Part shown: positions 56,785-64,000 of the stretch, one piece after another | How the letters are laid out: each line of letters starts with the position of its first letter | How positions within the stretch are numbered: the first letter of the stretch is position 1 | Notes under the pieces: generated by a model | Seen by the model: the letters and a program-made list of their open reading frames with translations, nothing else | The model's database searches: none | Told to the model about the DNA's origin: nothing | DNA from: Microbacteriaceae bacterium | GTDB taxonomy: Bacteria > Actinomycetota > Actinomycetes > Actinomycetales > Microbacteriaceae | Reading direction: 5' to 3' | Length of the DNA: 64,000 nt | Assembly: GCA_027490915.1 (NCBI GenBank) | Contig: JAIXXG010000107.1 | Location: 1-64,000, forward strand | Translations under genes and position numbers: made by a program

Positions 56785-57876
56785 ATGCCCCGCACCCTTC
56801 GACGCTCGGGGGCGACCGTCGTCGTCGCCGCTCTCGTCAGCTCCAGCCTTCTGATCGCCGCACCGGCGTACGCCGCTCCCTGGGACGGCTCGGACGTCGA
56901 CTTCGGGCCCGCCAAGTGGGACTTCGAGAGCTCCGACTTCTACCTTGCCGACGCCGACCTCATCTATCCCGGCCCGTCGTACGAGTACACCGATGTCTGG
57001 GATGACGCCGGCCTGACGACCATCGTGTCGGACCAGCGACTGGTCGACGAGTACGTCTCGTGCGACTCCGATGCCGACGTCGATATCGAGGTCGAGGCGG
57101 CAACCGGTGACCTCGTTCTCACCTGCGCACCCGGCAACACGGCCTTCACGGATGGGGGCCTGGGCGTCGTCTCCGAGATCCGCGTTCTCGCCGGCGGTCA
57201 GATCGTGCGGTTCACCACGACCATCACCAACACCGGGGCCGATGACGCCGTCATCGACGGGGTGTACGTCTACACCGACTTCGGCAGCAGCGGCGACCTC
57301 TACGACTACGACAACCAGTCGGACGCGATCCTGCCCGTGCCGGCCCCGGAGTCGGGAGATCTGACGCCGGCGCTCAACGACGCCGCCGCGGAGTGGATCG
57401 TGCACTGGGAGACCGACGACGCACCCAGCGGCTTCATCATCGGCGGCGGCAGCGACGTCGCAGCACCCGCGACGTGGTCGCAGGCCGATGGCGACAGCTA
57501 CGAGGGTGTCGTCGGCCCGTTCACGATCCCGGTCGGCGCCTCGCGCTCGGTCATGTCGTTCGTGACGTGGGACCCCCAGACCCTCATCAATGGCGAGTAC
57601 ACCAACAACTCTCCGCTCGAGTCACTGCTCGACGCGTCCGCTGACCAGATCGTGGCGGGCATGGCGCAGTTCGCCGATCCGAGCGGTGCCCTGCTCAATG
57701 GCCTCGACCCGGCCTCGCCCGTCGTCAACTGGGGTCCCGTGGACACCGTCGTCGAGCCCGAGGAGCCGGAGCTCGCCGACACCGGTGCCGGTGACGCACT
57801 CGCGCTGGGTCTCGGTGCGATGGTGCTTCTCGGCATCGGAGGTCTTCTGGTGGCCCGTCGCCGGGCGACCGTCTAG
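56785..57876 (+). CDS. Surface protein with LADTG sortase signal
   Basis: The 363-residue protein has a signal peptide ending near AYAAPW. An acidic extracellular domain of about 270 residues follows, rich in Asp, Tyr and beta strands, with two cysteines (YVSCDSD, LTCAPG). The end is LADTG, a hydrophobic helix and RRR. The anchor matches class E sortase (LAXTG) substrates. GAGGATCTCATG provides the RBS. The domain contains SEIRVLAGGQIVRFTTTITNTGADDAVIDGVYVYTD, a surface-protein-like beta sandwich with unknown ligand. Confidence 0.85.
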   Translation: MPRTLRRSGATVVVAALVSSSLLIAAPAYAAPWDGSDVDFGPAKWDFESSDFYLADADLIYPGPSYEYTDVWDDAGLTTIVSDQRLVDEYVSCDSDADVDIEVEAATGDLVLTCAPGNTAFTDGGLGVVSEIRVLAGGQIVRFTTTITNTGADDAVIDGVYVYTDFGSSGDLYDYDNQSDAILPVPAPESGDLTPALNDAAAEWIVHWETDDAPSGFIIGGGSDVAAPATWSQADGDSYEGVVGPFTIPVGASRSVMSFVTWDPQTLINGEYTNNSPLESLLDASADQIVAGMAQFADPSGALLNGLDPASPVVNWGPVDTVVEPEEPELADTGAGDALALGLGAMVLLGIGGLLVARRRATV

Positions 57877-57889
57877 CAGCTTCTCTGCC

Positions 57890-57925
57890 GAAGGGGTCGG
57901 GTGCCGAGCGGCGCCCGGCCCCTTC
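57890..57925. terminator. Bidirectional terminator between surface-protein gene and radA
   Basis: Arms 57890-57905 and 57910-57925 pair at 14 of 16 positions around a 4-base loop, between convergent genes. Confidence 0.8.
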
Positions 57926-57983
57926 TGCGCGTCCGCGATGCGCGGGGTGCCTCCGCAGAACGGATGCTCGCCGAAGCGGAGGC

Positions 57984-59333
57984 CTAGAACTCGGGAACGT
58001 CGACCGCGTCGTCGTGCGCGCTCGCGAATGCGAGCCGCACGGCTTCGCGCACGTGAAGTGCTGACGCGTCGACGACGGTGCGGTAGCCGAGCCGCGCGGC
58101 CTCCGCGGCGCGCTGCGCACCGCCCGAGACCGCACGGATCTCGCCGGCGAGACTGATCTCTCCGATGGCGGCGAGATGGGCATCCAGCGCCTTCTCGCGA
58201 CGCGCGCTCGCCACGGCGAGGGCGATGGCGAGGTCGGCGGCGGGTTCGGTCAGACGGATGCCGCCGACGGTCGAGACGTAGACGTCGAAGCCCGAGAGCG
58301 GCATGCCGCAGCGGCGCTCGAGAACGGCGAGCAGCATGGCGACGCGCGACGAGTCGACGCCGTTGACGACGCGGCGCGGCTGCGGGGCGTTGGAGGCGAC
58401 GATGAGCGCCTGCACCTCGACGGGCAGGGCGCGACGGCCCTCCATGGCGATGGCGACGCACGTGCCGCTCACGGGGGTGCTCGAGCCCGAGCGGAAGAGG
58501 ATCGACGGGTCGGCGACCTCGGCGATGCCGTCGCCGGTCATCTCGAAGCAGCCGACCTCGTCGGTCGGGCCGAAGCGGTTCTTGAGCGCGCGCACGAAGC
58601 GCAGCGCGGTCTGGCGGTCGCCCTCGAACTGGCAGACGACGTCGACGAGGTGCTCGAGCAGGCGCGGCCCGGCGATCGTGCCGTCTTTGGTGACGTGGCC
58701 GACGAGCACCACAGGAACCTCGCGCTCTTTCGCCACACGGATCAGCGTCGCCGCGACCTCGCGCACCTGCGAGACCCCGCCGGCGAGCCCGTCGACGAGC
58801 GACGACGCCACGGTCTGCACCGAGTCGACGATGACGAGCCCCGGCTGCACGTCATCGATCTGCCCGAGGATCGTCGCCAGATCGGTCTCCGACGCCAGAT
58901 AGAGCTCGGGGGTCAGCGCCCCCGTGCGCTCGGCGCGCAGCCGCACCTGCGCCACCGACTCCTCGGCGCTCACGTACAGCACGCGCTGGCCGAGCCGGGC
59001 GGCGCGGGCGGCGACCTCGAGCAGCAGGGTCGACTTGCCGACCCCCGGCTCGCCCGACAGCAGGATGGCGGCGCCGGGCACGATGCCGCCGCCGAGCACC
59101 CGATCGAATTCGGCGATGCCCGTGGGCGTGTGGCTGGTCTCGCGCGGCTCGATCGACGTGATGGGGCGCGCGGCCCGACCCGCGGCGGGGCGGCTCGCGG
59201 CGGTGCGCGGCTGGGCCGGAGCATCCTTCTCGATGACCGTGCCCCACTGCTGGCACTCGCCGCAGCGCCCGGCCCACTTCAGGGTCGTCCAGCCGCACTC
59301 GGTGCAGACGAAGTTCGCGGTGGGCTTGGCCAT
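57984..59333 (-). CDS. radA: DNA repair protein RadA
   Basis: RadA (Sms) is a RecA-related, DnaB-like ATPase that extends recombination intermediates. The 449-residue protein has the zinc finger CTECGWTTLKWAGRCGEC, Walker A GEPGVGKST near residue 95, the RadA motif KNRFGPTDEVG, and a Lon-like C-terminal domain. TATTCT lies 9 bases before ATG 59333. Its promoter region abuts the tRNA-Ser gene on the other strand. Confidence 0.96.
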   Translation of the reverse strand: MAKPTANFVCTECGWTTLKWAGRCGECQQWGTVIEKDAPAQPRTAASRPAAGRAARPITSIEPRETSHTPTGIAEFDRVLGGGIVPGAAILLSGEPGVGKSTLLLEVAARAARLGQRVLYVSAEESVAQVRLRAERTGALTPELYLASETDLATILGQIDDVQPGLVIVDSVQTVASSLVDGLAGGVSQVREVAATLIRVAKEREVPVVLVGHVTKDGTIAGPRLLEHLVDVVCQFEGDRQTALRFVRALKNRFGPTDEVGCFEMTGDGIAEVADPSILFRSGSSTPVSGTCVAIAMEGRRALPVEVQALIVASNAPQPRRVVNGVDSSRVAMLLAVLERRCGMPLSGFDVYVSTVGGIRLTEPAADLAIALAVASARREKALDAHLAAIGEISLAGEIRAVSGGAQRAAEAARLGYRTVVDASALHVREAVRLAFASAHDDAVDVPEF

Positions 59334-59435
59334 GGTCGCTACAGAATACGGGCCAGCGCCGACACGGCGGCGGGATGCGCGCTCGCGCCCGACGCCGGTT
59401 CGACCCACCCGCTCGCCTGTACTAAACTCTCCCGC

Positions 59436-59526
59436 GGTGACGTGTCCGAGCGGCCGAAGGTGCAACTCTCGAAAAGTTGTGTGGGTGTTGAGCCCACCGT
59501 GGGTTCAAATCCCACCGTCACCGCCA
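59436..59526 (+). tRNA. tRNA-Ser (CGA)
   Basis: The 91-base gene has a long variable arm (GTGGGTGTTGAGCCCAC), anticodon loop CTCGAAA between CAACT/AGTTG, T loop GTTCAAATC, and encoded GCCA at the 3' end. The convergent integrase gene just beyond makes its 3' part the likely integration site. Confidence 0.96.
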
Positions 59527-59569
59527 GCGAGAGCCCCGAGATTCTGCGGAATCCCGGGGCTCTCTCGCT
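59526..59569. terminator. Hairpin between tRNA-Ser and the integrase gene
   Basis: Arms 59526-59544 and 59549-59569 pair over about 19 bases with a two-base bulge around TGCG. It can end the tRNA transcript and the convergent integrase transcript. It may belong to the element end. Confidence 0.75.
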
Positions 59570-59572
59570 GTC

Positions 59573-60688
59573 TTAGGCCTGTTTCCCCCACAGATCCCCC
59601 ACAACTGTTCGAGTACGCAGCTCGTCGAGGGCTTCCGAAACAGCATCGAGGTCACCGTCGAACAGGTCGGCGTAGGTGTCGAGGGTCATCGCTGCAGAGG
59701 CGTGACCGAGCATCCGCTGGACGCTCTTGACGTGGGCGCCGGCGCTCACGGCGAGGCTCGCGGCGGTGTGCCGCAGATCGTGGATCGTCACGCGGGGGAA
59801 GTCAGGGTCGACCAGCTGCGCTCGCCGCACCGCGGCCGCGAACCAGCCATCCTGCGAACTCGGGGGAGCGAGGTGGGCGCGGCCGTTGCCGAACACGAGC
59901 AGCTCGCGAGACTTGTCCTCGCAGGCGCGCGCCAGGTGCTCGAGCAGGAACGCCGGCACCGGCACCGACCGGCTCGTGTGTGACTTCGGTGTGCCGACGA
60001 CGAGCTCACGCCCCACCCGCACGGCGTTCTCGGTGACCTGCACTCGACGGCGCAGCAGGTCGGTCGACTCGACCCGTAGCGCGATCGCCTCACCCCACCG
60101 CAGGCCGGTGTAGGCGAGGAACAGCACGAGAGGCCCGTGCGTGCCGCTCTCGCGCGCCAGCAGCTCGACCTGGGCCGGGGAGAGGTACGCGCGCTTCTTC
60201 GGCGTCTTGCGGGGCAGGTTGACCCCGCGGGCGACGTTCGAGGGGAGGCGACGGTCGCGCACGGCATCGTCGAGGATGCCGGCGAGCACGCCGTGCGCCC
60301 GCAGCACGCTCGTCGCCGAGAGGCCGCTCTCGCTCAGGCGTGCGACCCATGCCTCGACGTCGGTGTGTTGCACTCTGCCGATCGGTCGCGCGCCCCAGGT
60401 CGGCTCGACGTGCAGGCGCCAGGCGATCTCGACTGGCCGCAGGGACGAGGGCTTGAGGTGTGTCTGTCGCGCCAACCATTCGACGCCGAGCTCGCCGACT
60501 GTCGACCTCGCCGCCCCCGGGTCGACGTACTCGCCGCGACGCATCGCGACGGTGACCGAGGCGAGGTAGTCCTCTGCGTCGGCCTTCCTCGTGAAGCCGG
60601 CCTTCTCGCGTGAGCGTCGATCGAGGTCGCGGTAGCGCACCTTGTAGCGGCGACCGCTCGAGGTCTCGTACGCCTCGACGCTACCCAT
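59573..60688 (-). CDS. Tyrosine-type site-specific integrase
   Basis: The 371-residue phage-type integrase has an N-terminal Arm-binding region (ETSSGRRYKVRYRDLDRRSREKAGFTRKADAEDYL), a SAM-like core-binding domain and the catalytic residues. These are Arg in TGLRWGEA, His-x-x-Arg in HDLRHTAA, His in MLGHAS and the nucleophile Tyr in TLDTYADLF. It ends 47 bases from the tRNA-Ser gene. ATG 60688 is inside the longer frame and gives MGSVEAYETSSG, the usual start. The repressor gene ends 6 bases upstream, so both may share a transcript. Confidence 0.95.
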   Translation of the reverse strand: MGSVEAYETSSGRRYKVRYRDLDRRSREKAGFTRKADAEDYLASVTVAMRRGEYVDPGAARSTVGELGVEWLARQTHLKPSSLRPVEIAWRLHVEPTWGARPIGRVQHTDVEAWVARLSESGLSATSVLRAHGVLAGILDDAVRDRRLPSNVARGVNLPRKTPKKRAYLSPAQVELLARESGTHGPLVLFLAYTGLRWGEAIALRVESTDLLRRRVQVTENAVRVGRELVVGTPKSHTSRSVPVPAFLLEHLARACEDKSRELLVFGNGRAHLAPPSSQDGWFAAAVRRAQLVDPDFPRVTIHDLRHTAASLAVSAGAHVKSVQRMLGHASAAMTLDTYADLFDGDLDAVSEALDELRTRTVVGDLWGKQA

Positions 60689-60693
60689 TCCGG

Positions 60694-61275
60694 CTAGCCC
60701 TCTGTCCGCTCGGGGTCGGGAGCCCACACTTCTCGGTCGTAGTCGAGGAATGAGCCGTAACCCTCGCCGTGCTGCCTCATGAACTCATGCCAGGAGTTCG
60801 TGAACAACGAGGGTCCGTCCCAGTCCACAAAGGGTCCCCAGAAATCGCGCAGGCTCGGCCGCGAAGGGATCTGCAGCCACATTGGGTCAACGCCGAACAG
60901 GTCTCGGTAGTTGGCTAGCACCGCCCTCATTCGGGCCTGTTGGCCGGAAACTCGCGACAGGACGCTGTGGGCCGCTTCCACTTCGATCAGCCCTGAGACG
61001 CCGTAGTCCATGAGCACATCCTTGGCAACGCGTGCGGCATCTCCGCCCGCGTTCACCATCTCAGTTAGCGGTGAGCGAAGGGCCGACGCGATGGCAACCG
61101 CCTCGGCGACAGTCACTTTACGGTTGCCCTTCTCGATCTTGTAGATGGTCGAGCCCTGGAAGCTCAGTCCAGACTCCACCGAGATGCGAGCGGCGAGATC
61201 TGCCTGTGAAAGCCCGAGCGCTTCCCGCTTTACCTTCAGCTGCGCAGCGAACTTCTCGTCGGGGTCGACTGTCAT
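60694..61275 (-). CDS. XRE-family (cI-like) repressor
   Basis: The 193-residue protein has an N-terminal helix-turn-helix (LKVKREALGLSQADLAARISVESGLSFQGSTIYKIEKGNRKVTVAEAVAIASAL) and a C-terminal part of about 110 residues without a LexA-like Ser/Lys protease. It probably keeps the element silent. TAGAAT at 61282-61287 (minus strand) lies 6 bases before ATG 61275, so the message is likely leaderless, as with lambda cI from PRM. Confidence 0.88.
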   Translation of the reverse strand: MTVDPDEKFAAQLKVKREALGLSQADLAARISVESGLSFQGSTIYKIEKGNRKVTVAEAVAIASALRSPLTEMVNAGGDAARVAKDVLMDYGVSGLIEVEAAHSVLSRVSGQQARMRAVLANYRDLFGVDPMWLQIPSRPSLRDFWGPFVDWDGPSLFTNSWHEFMRQHGEGYGSFLDYDREVWAPDPERTEG

Positions 61276-61374
61276 GAATCCATTCTAGCTAATCCCAGAT
61301 AGTTGAAATAGACAGATTCTGTGTCTAAGATGGCGAAATCAGGAAAGCCAATATCGACATAAGGAGTCGAGCTG
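61276..61374. promoter_or_regulatory. Divergent promoter-operator region of the element
   Basis: Rightward, TTGAAA (61303-61308) and TAAGAT (61326-61331) are spaced by 17 bases, a good sigma-70-type promoter. The palindrome TAGACA-N7-TGTCTA at 61309-61327 fills the spacer, so a repressor there would block it. Leftward, TAGAAT serves the repressor gene. The region is markedly AT-richer than the rest. AAGGAG before ATG 61375 is the RBS of the first rightward gene. Confidence 0.8.
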
Positions 61375-61584
61375 ATGGAGCGTTACCTCACGCCGCAGCA
61401 GGTCTGCGACGAGTTGCTTCCGGGCATGACGCCGGCACTACTCGCGCAACTTCGCTACCGCGGCACCGGCCCGGAGTACTTCGCTCCGACGCCGCGCAAG
61501 ATCCTCTACAGCGAGGAGCGTGTGCGGGCGTGGGTCGAGGCCAGCAGCCGCACGAGCACCGCCGACACGGCGCTCGCCGGATGA
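61375..61584 (+). CDS. Excisionase-like winged-helix DNA-binding protein
   Basis: The 69-residue protein reads ERYLTPQQVCDELLPGMTPALLAQLRYRGTGPEYFAPTPRKILYSEERVRAWVEASS. This is the MerR-like/AlpA winged-helix pattern of element excisionases and small regulators. It is the first gene under the rightward promoter. It could be the directionality factor for either recombinase, or a control protein. Confidence 0.82.
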   Translation: MERYLTPQQVCDELLPGMTPALLAQLRYRGTGPEYFAPTPRKILYSEERVRAWVEASSRTSTADTALAG

Positions 61585-61623
61585 TCCGCCTCCGGCCCGC
61601 ACCCCACCGCCCACAAGAAGAAA

Positions 61624-61643
61624 CCCCCGGCGGCAACCGGGGG
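61624..61643. terminator. Hairpin after the excisionase-like gene
   Basis: CCCCCGG at 61624-61630 pairs with CCGGGGG at 61637-61643. The A-rich stretch on its left would give a U-run on the minus strand. It may attenuate rightward transcription or stop antisense reading. Confidence 0.55.
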
Positions 61644-61672
61644 TCGAGTCCATCGAACGGAGAAAGCGACCA

Positions 61673-62038
61673 ATGAACAATCTCAACCCTACCGCCGAGA
61701 GCCCGAATAGGGCACTCATGACCCGCGCCTACTGCCCCGCCTGGTGCGCAGGCCACCAAGCCGCCGACCCCAACCAGGCCCACGACACCAGCAGCAGTAG
61801 CGACGGCTCGACCATCGTCGTCCACCGCGGCCGCCTCATCCCACCCACCCTCGGAACCACCAGCATGAGCATGCTCCGCGAGGTCCGCTGGGACACCGAG
61901 GGAACCCTCATCGACCGCACCGACACTGTCCTCCTCGGCGAGACCCTGCTCCACAGCCCCACCGAGATCACGGCGCTCGCCGAAGCCCTGCACGACCTCG
62001 CCACCGTCCTCACCGCCAGCGACGGAGCCCGGCGATGA
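61673..62038 (+). CDS. DUF6907-like protein
   Basis: The 121-residue protein has a Cys/His segment CPAWCAGHQAADPNQAHDTSSS near residue 21. A beta-rich part follows (STIVVHRGRLIPP and LREVRWDTEG), then a C-terminal helix (SPTEITALAEALHDLATVL). This matches DUF6907 proteins found on actinobacterial plasmids, ICEs and phages. The function is unknown; the Cys/His cluster may bind metal. GGAGAAAG precedes the ATG. The stop overlaps the next start by 4 bases. Confidence 0.75.
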   Translation: MNNLNPTAESPNRALMTRAYCPAWCAGHQAADPNQAHDTSSSSDGSTIVVHRGRLIPPTLGTTSMSMLREVRWDTEGTLIDRTDTVLLGETLLHSPTEITALAEALHDLATVLTASDGARR

Positions 62039-62346
62039 GCGCCACGGTGCCCGTGTTCCCGGCGCCCGATTGGGCTGAGCCGACAGAGAGCGAGGCGGTC
62101 GACCGTTTCGACTACACGACAGTGTTTTGGTCAAGCCGCAACTACTGCACTCACCCGGCATTCCAGGTCAAGCTGTTGAAGGTTGACTCTCTCGAGGACG
62201 GTGAGCGCTCGGCCTGCACGACTGCGGAGATTCAGCGGCAAGGGGGCAGCGTCGAGCTCGAGAATCTGGACGAGCTCGAGCAGGTCATCGCCGCCCTCCA
62301 AGCTCTTGCGGCCACATGGCGCAGCGCGGGACGGGCGGGCGAATGA
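62035..62346 (+). CDS. Hypothetical element protein
   Basis: The 103-residue acidic protein, with a C-terminal helix (NLDELEQVIAALQALAATW) similar in style to the preceding DUF6907 protein, has no recognised domain. It overlaps both neighbours by 4 bases (ATGA), so translation is coupled through three genes. Confidence 0.65.
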   Translation: MSATVPVFPAPDWAEPTESEAVDRFDYTTVFWSSRNYCTHPAFQVKLLKVDSLEDGERSACTTAEIQRQGGSVELENLDELEQVIAALQALAATWRSAGRAGE

Positions 62347-63227
62347 TCAGCGTCGACGAACTCCTCGACCTGTGGTCAATCGACATGAGAGGTCGCGCAT
62401 ACTCCGACAACACGATCGCGAACCGGCGCACTGTGGTGCGCTACATGGTCAAGCACACGGGCGCACACCCGGCGACTGTCACTCGCCGCGAGCTCGCCGC
62501 CTACCTCGCACGCCCTGGTGTGAAGCCCGCCTCGAGGCGCGTCTACCTCGTCACCGCACGATCACTGTTCCGGTGGATGGTTGACGAAGGCTTCCGCGAC
62601 GACGATCCGACCGAGAAAATGCCTGCTGTCAAGGTTCCCCGACGTCGACCGCGACCGTTCACCCGGGGTCAGATCGAGGCGTTGCTCGAGAGCGGTGCCT
62701 ACGCGCGCACGCGGGCGATGATCCTGCTGGGCTACTACCAGGGGTTCCGCCGCTCCTCGATCGCGCGCGTTCATGGCCACGACATTGACTTCGAGGCGGG
62801 GACGATTCGCACGGTCGCGAAGGGCCAGCGCTCGTACGTGTTCCCCCTGCATCCTGTGGTGCGCGATCTGGCATTGACGATGCCCCGCGATGACTGGTGG
62901 TTCCCCAGCACAGTCCGACCGGGCCCTGTGCGACCTGGCACCGTCAGCGACCTAATCGCGGATGCTCGACGTCGCGCCGGCATCAACGACCCCAGCCTGA
63001 CCGCGCACTCGTTGCGGCATTCGTTCGGAACACACCTAATCGACAGCGGCACAGACGTGCGCGTGATTCAGCAGCTCATGGGTCACGAATCGCTGTCGAC
63101 GACCCAGATCTACACCGAGGTCAGCGACGTACTCGCCCGGGAGGGAATCAAGAACCTCGAGTCGATCACGATTCCAAAGCACTCGGGCCGTTCCGCAGCT
63201 GGTCGGCGCTCGCCGAAGGTGGCCTAA
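62343..63227 (+). CDS. Second tyrosine recombinase (XerC/D-like)
   Basis: The 294-residue protein has an N-terminal SAM-like domain (SDNTIANRRTVVRYMVKHTG) and a catalytic domain with Arg in YQGFRRSSIARV, HSLRHSFGTHL, MGHESLSTTQIYTEV and the Tyr nucleophile in TQIYT. It is more Xer-like than the left-end integrase and points the other way. It may resolve multimers, act in excision or conjugation-linked circularisation, or come from a second element. The ATG overlaps the upstream stop. Confidence 0.9.
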   Translation: MISVDELLDLWSIDMRGRAYSDNTIANRRTVVRYMVKHTGAHPATVTRRELAAYLARPGVKPASRRVYLVTARSLFRWMVDEGFRDDDPTEKMPAVKVPRRRPRPFTRGQIEALLESGAYARTRAMILLGYYQGFRRSSIARVHGHDIDFEAGTIRTVAKGQRSYVFPLHPVVRDLALTMPRDDWWFPSTVRPGPVRPGTVSDLIADARRRAGINDPSLTAHSLRHSFGTHLIDSGTDVRVIQQLMGHESLSTTQIYTEVSDVLAREGIKNLESITIPKHSGRSAAGRRSPKVA

Positions 63228-63231
63228 CTCG

Positions 63232-63777
63232 ATGGGACTCAAGCTCGTGAAGCGGGCCTTCGCAACATTCGCAACCGTCAAGGTCTCCGCAGACGCTCGG
63301 AACGTCTTGATCTGGATGGCGCTCACCGCCCGCGACGACGATGACCCTCCGCGGTACTTCGCCCGCCGAGAGGAGACCTGCTACGCCCTCGGCAGGATGG
63401 TGCCCGACGCGCCCGCGCCGGACGCTCCCGATCGCGAGCAGATCGCCCGTGAGAGGGCAGCAGCTTTCCAACGGTTGAAGGTGGTCATCGGCGAACTCGT
63501 CGCGGCGGGCCTCCTCGAGAGAGTGAAGCGGGGGCAGCGAAACCAGCGTGCGGAGTACGCCCTCACCTTCCACAGCCCGACCGTGGCAGGTACGCCTGAC
63601 GTACCCCAATCGAGTACGCCCGACGTACCCCACGAGAGTACGTCTGACGTACCCCTGGCGGTACGCCACACGTACCCCCAAGGAGAACTAGGAATCACTA
63701 GGAATACAGAACAGGAACAACCCCCCGTCGTGCGCGCACCTCACTTGCCGTCTGTGGACAGACGAGGAGCAGCATGA
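63232..63777 (+). CDS. Winged-helix replication-initiator-like protein with internal iterons
   Basis: Residues about 1-105 of this 181-residue protein look like a winged-helix domain (VSADARNVLIWMALTARDDDDPPRYFARREETCYALG and AAAFQRLKVVIGELVAAGLLERVKRGQRNQRAEYAL), as in phage and plasmid replication proteins. Residues about 118-150 are a repetitive linker (TPDVPQSSTPDVPHESTSDVP) whose DNA contains four iterons. Lambda O has the same plan. The start is 4 bases after the recombinase stop, and the stop overlaps the next gene. The replication role is inferred. Confidence 0.75.
   Translation: MGLKLVKRAFATFATVKVSADARNVLIWMALTARDDDDPPRYFARREETCYALGRMVPDAPAPDAPDREQIARERAAAFQRLKVVIGELVAAGLLERVKRGQRNQRAEYALTFHSPTVAGTPDVPQSSTPDVPHESTSDVPLAVRHTYPQGELGITRNTEQEQPPVVRAPHLPSVDRRGAA
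63590..63678 (+). repeat. Four 18-bp iterons, candidate replication origin of the element
   Basis: Copies of GTACGYCYGACGTACCCC start at 63590, 63614, 63638 and 63661, a period of 24, 24 and 23 bases; the fourth copy is slightly diverged. Each contains the inverted half-sites GTACG and CGTAC. A comparatively AT-rich stretch with two copies of ACTAGGAAT follows at 63681-63720, suited to strand opening. Confidence 0.85.
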
Positions 63778-64000
63778 CGCGACCTCCCGAGGGCTACCTC
63801 ATCCCGGCCACCTCCGTCGTCGTGCCTGCCCGTATCGCGCGACTGCTGATGGAGCACGCCCTCGAGGGCTTCCGCGTTCGCTGGCACGGCGTCGACCCCG
63901 AGCTCGACACCGTCCTCACCGCCCTCGCCATCGCCGGCCGCCGCTGGGCTCTCGCCAGTACCGACCGCGGAACTGCAGTGGCGGCCGCACCGGAACTCAG
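63774..64000 (+). CDS. Hypothetical element protein (3' truncated by window edge)
   Basis: The frame from ATG 63774 (overlapping the previous stop as ATGA) is open to the window end for 75 residues: MTRPPEGYLIPATSVVVPARIARLL and so on. No domain is recognised. GAGGAGC stands a few bases upstream. Third-position GC is high, which supports coding. Confidence 0.65.
   Translation, partial: MTRPPEGYLIPATSVVVPARIARLLMEHALEGFRVRWHGVDPELDTVLTALAIAGRRWALASTDRGTAVAAAPEL

Larger units (their letters stand above)
59527..64000. mobile_element. Integrated phage-like or integrative element (left end; continues beyond window)
   Basis: It starts at the tRNA-Ser 3' end and contains an integrase, a cI-like repressor, a divergent control region, an excisionase-like wHTH, a DUF6907 protein, a second tyrosine recombinase, and a replication-type gene with internal iterons. 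Genes after the control region run rightwards and mostly overlap by 4 bases. No structural phage or conjugation genes are visible before the window ends, so phage and ICE cannot be told apart. The right attachment site is outside. Confidence 0.85.

Noticed and set aside
63590-63678. CRISPR array
   Set aside because: Repeats are only 18 bp with 5-6 base gaps, in frame within a gene, and there are no spacers or cas genes. Iterons fit better.

Overview
The window is about 64 kb of high-GC DNA with actinobacterial gene content: mycoredoxin, DUF3180, an Rv2747-type N-acetyltransferase, a RipA-like NlpC/P60 hydrolase, LAXTG (class E sortase) substrates and a ClgR-type site at clpC. GTG starts, 4-bp stop/start overlaps and -10 boxes directly in front of start codons are frequent. 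A member of the Microbacteriaceae is the best guess, but no rRNA or other species marker is present.

Layout. 1-8.3 kb: the 3' part of a voltage-gated cation channel gene, a membrane protein, a GNAT enzyme, a DEAD-box RNA helicase, an EamA transporter, the cysteine pair cysK-cysE, and a lower-GC pair (secreted protein plus PLDc_N membrane protein). 8.3-26.5 kb: recQ, plsC, a DHA2 exporter, thioredoxin, an acyl-CoA oxidase-like enzyme, small redox enzymes, DUF998-rhodanese, two LAXTG surface proteins, a tocopherol cyclase-like protein, TerC and a membrane-anchored putative metallopeptidase. 26.5-33 kb: an accessory stretch (HNH endonuclease, unknown gene, large alpha/beta hydrolase with membrane segments), katG, and a NYN-nuclease gene broken by an internal deletion. 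33.0-33.4 kb: tRNA-Glu, tRNA-Asp and tRNA-Phe on the minus strand. 33.6-36.3 kb: two adjacent cell-wall hydrolases sharing a coiled-coil module. 36.3-49 kb: a housekeeping block (ppa, tilS, hpt, ftsH, folE, a folP-folB fusion, folK, DUF3180, two PH-domain proteins, a Rossmann protein, panC, lysS). Seven junctions in a row, folE to panC, are 4-bp overlaps. 49-59.3 kb: small membrane and surface proteins, pirin, clpC, a DUF2207 C-terminal fragment gene between two 67-bp direct repeats, an ArgA-like acetyltransferase, a LAXTG protein and radA.

At 59.5 kb a tRNA-Ser(CGA) gene is followed at once by a convergent tyrosine integrase. From there to the window end the DNA looks like an integrated phage-like or conjugative element: integrase, cI-like repressor, divergent control region, excisionase-like wHTH, DUF6907 protein, a second tyrosine recombinase, and a winged-helix replication-type protein. 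The last gene carries four 18-bp iterons inside its own coding sequence, an arrangement like the lambda O gene and origin. The element runs off the window.

The least expected signals are the in-gene iterons, a set of six long and mutually unrelated inverted repeats between genes, and local duplications of gene ends or promoters (plsC/exporter, lysS/small gene, DUF2207-C/argA-like).
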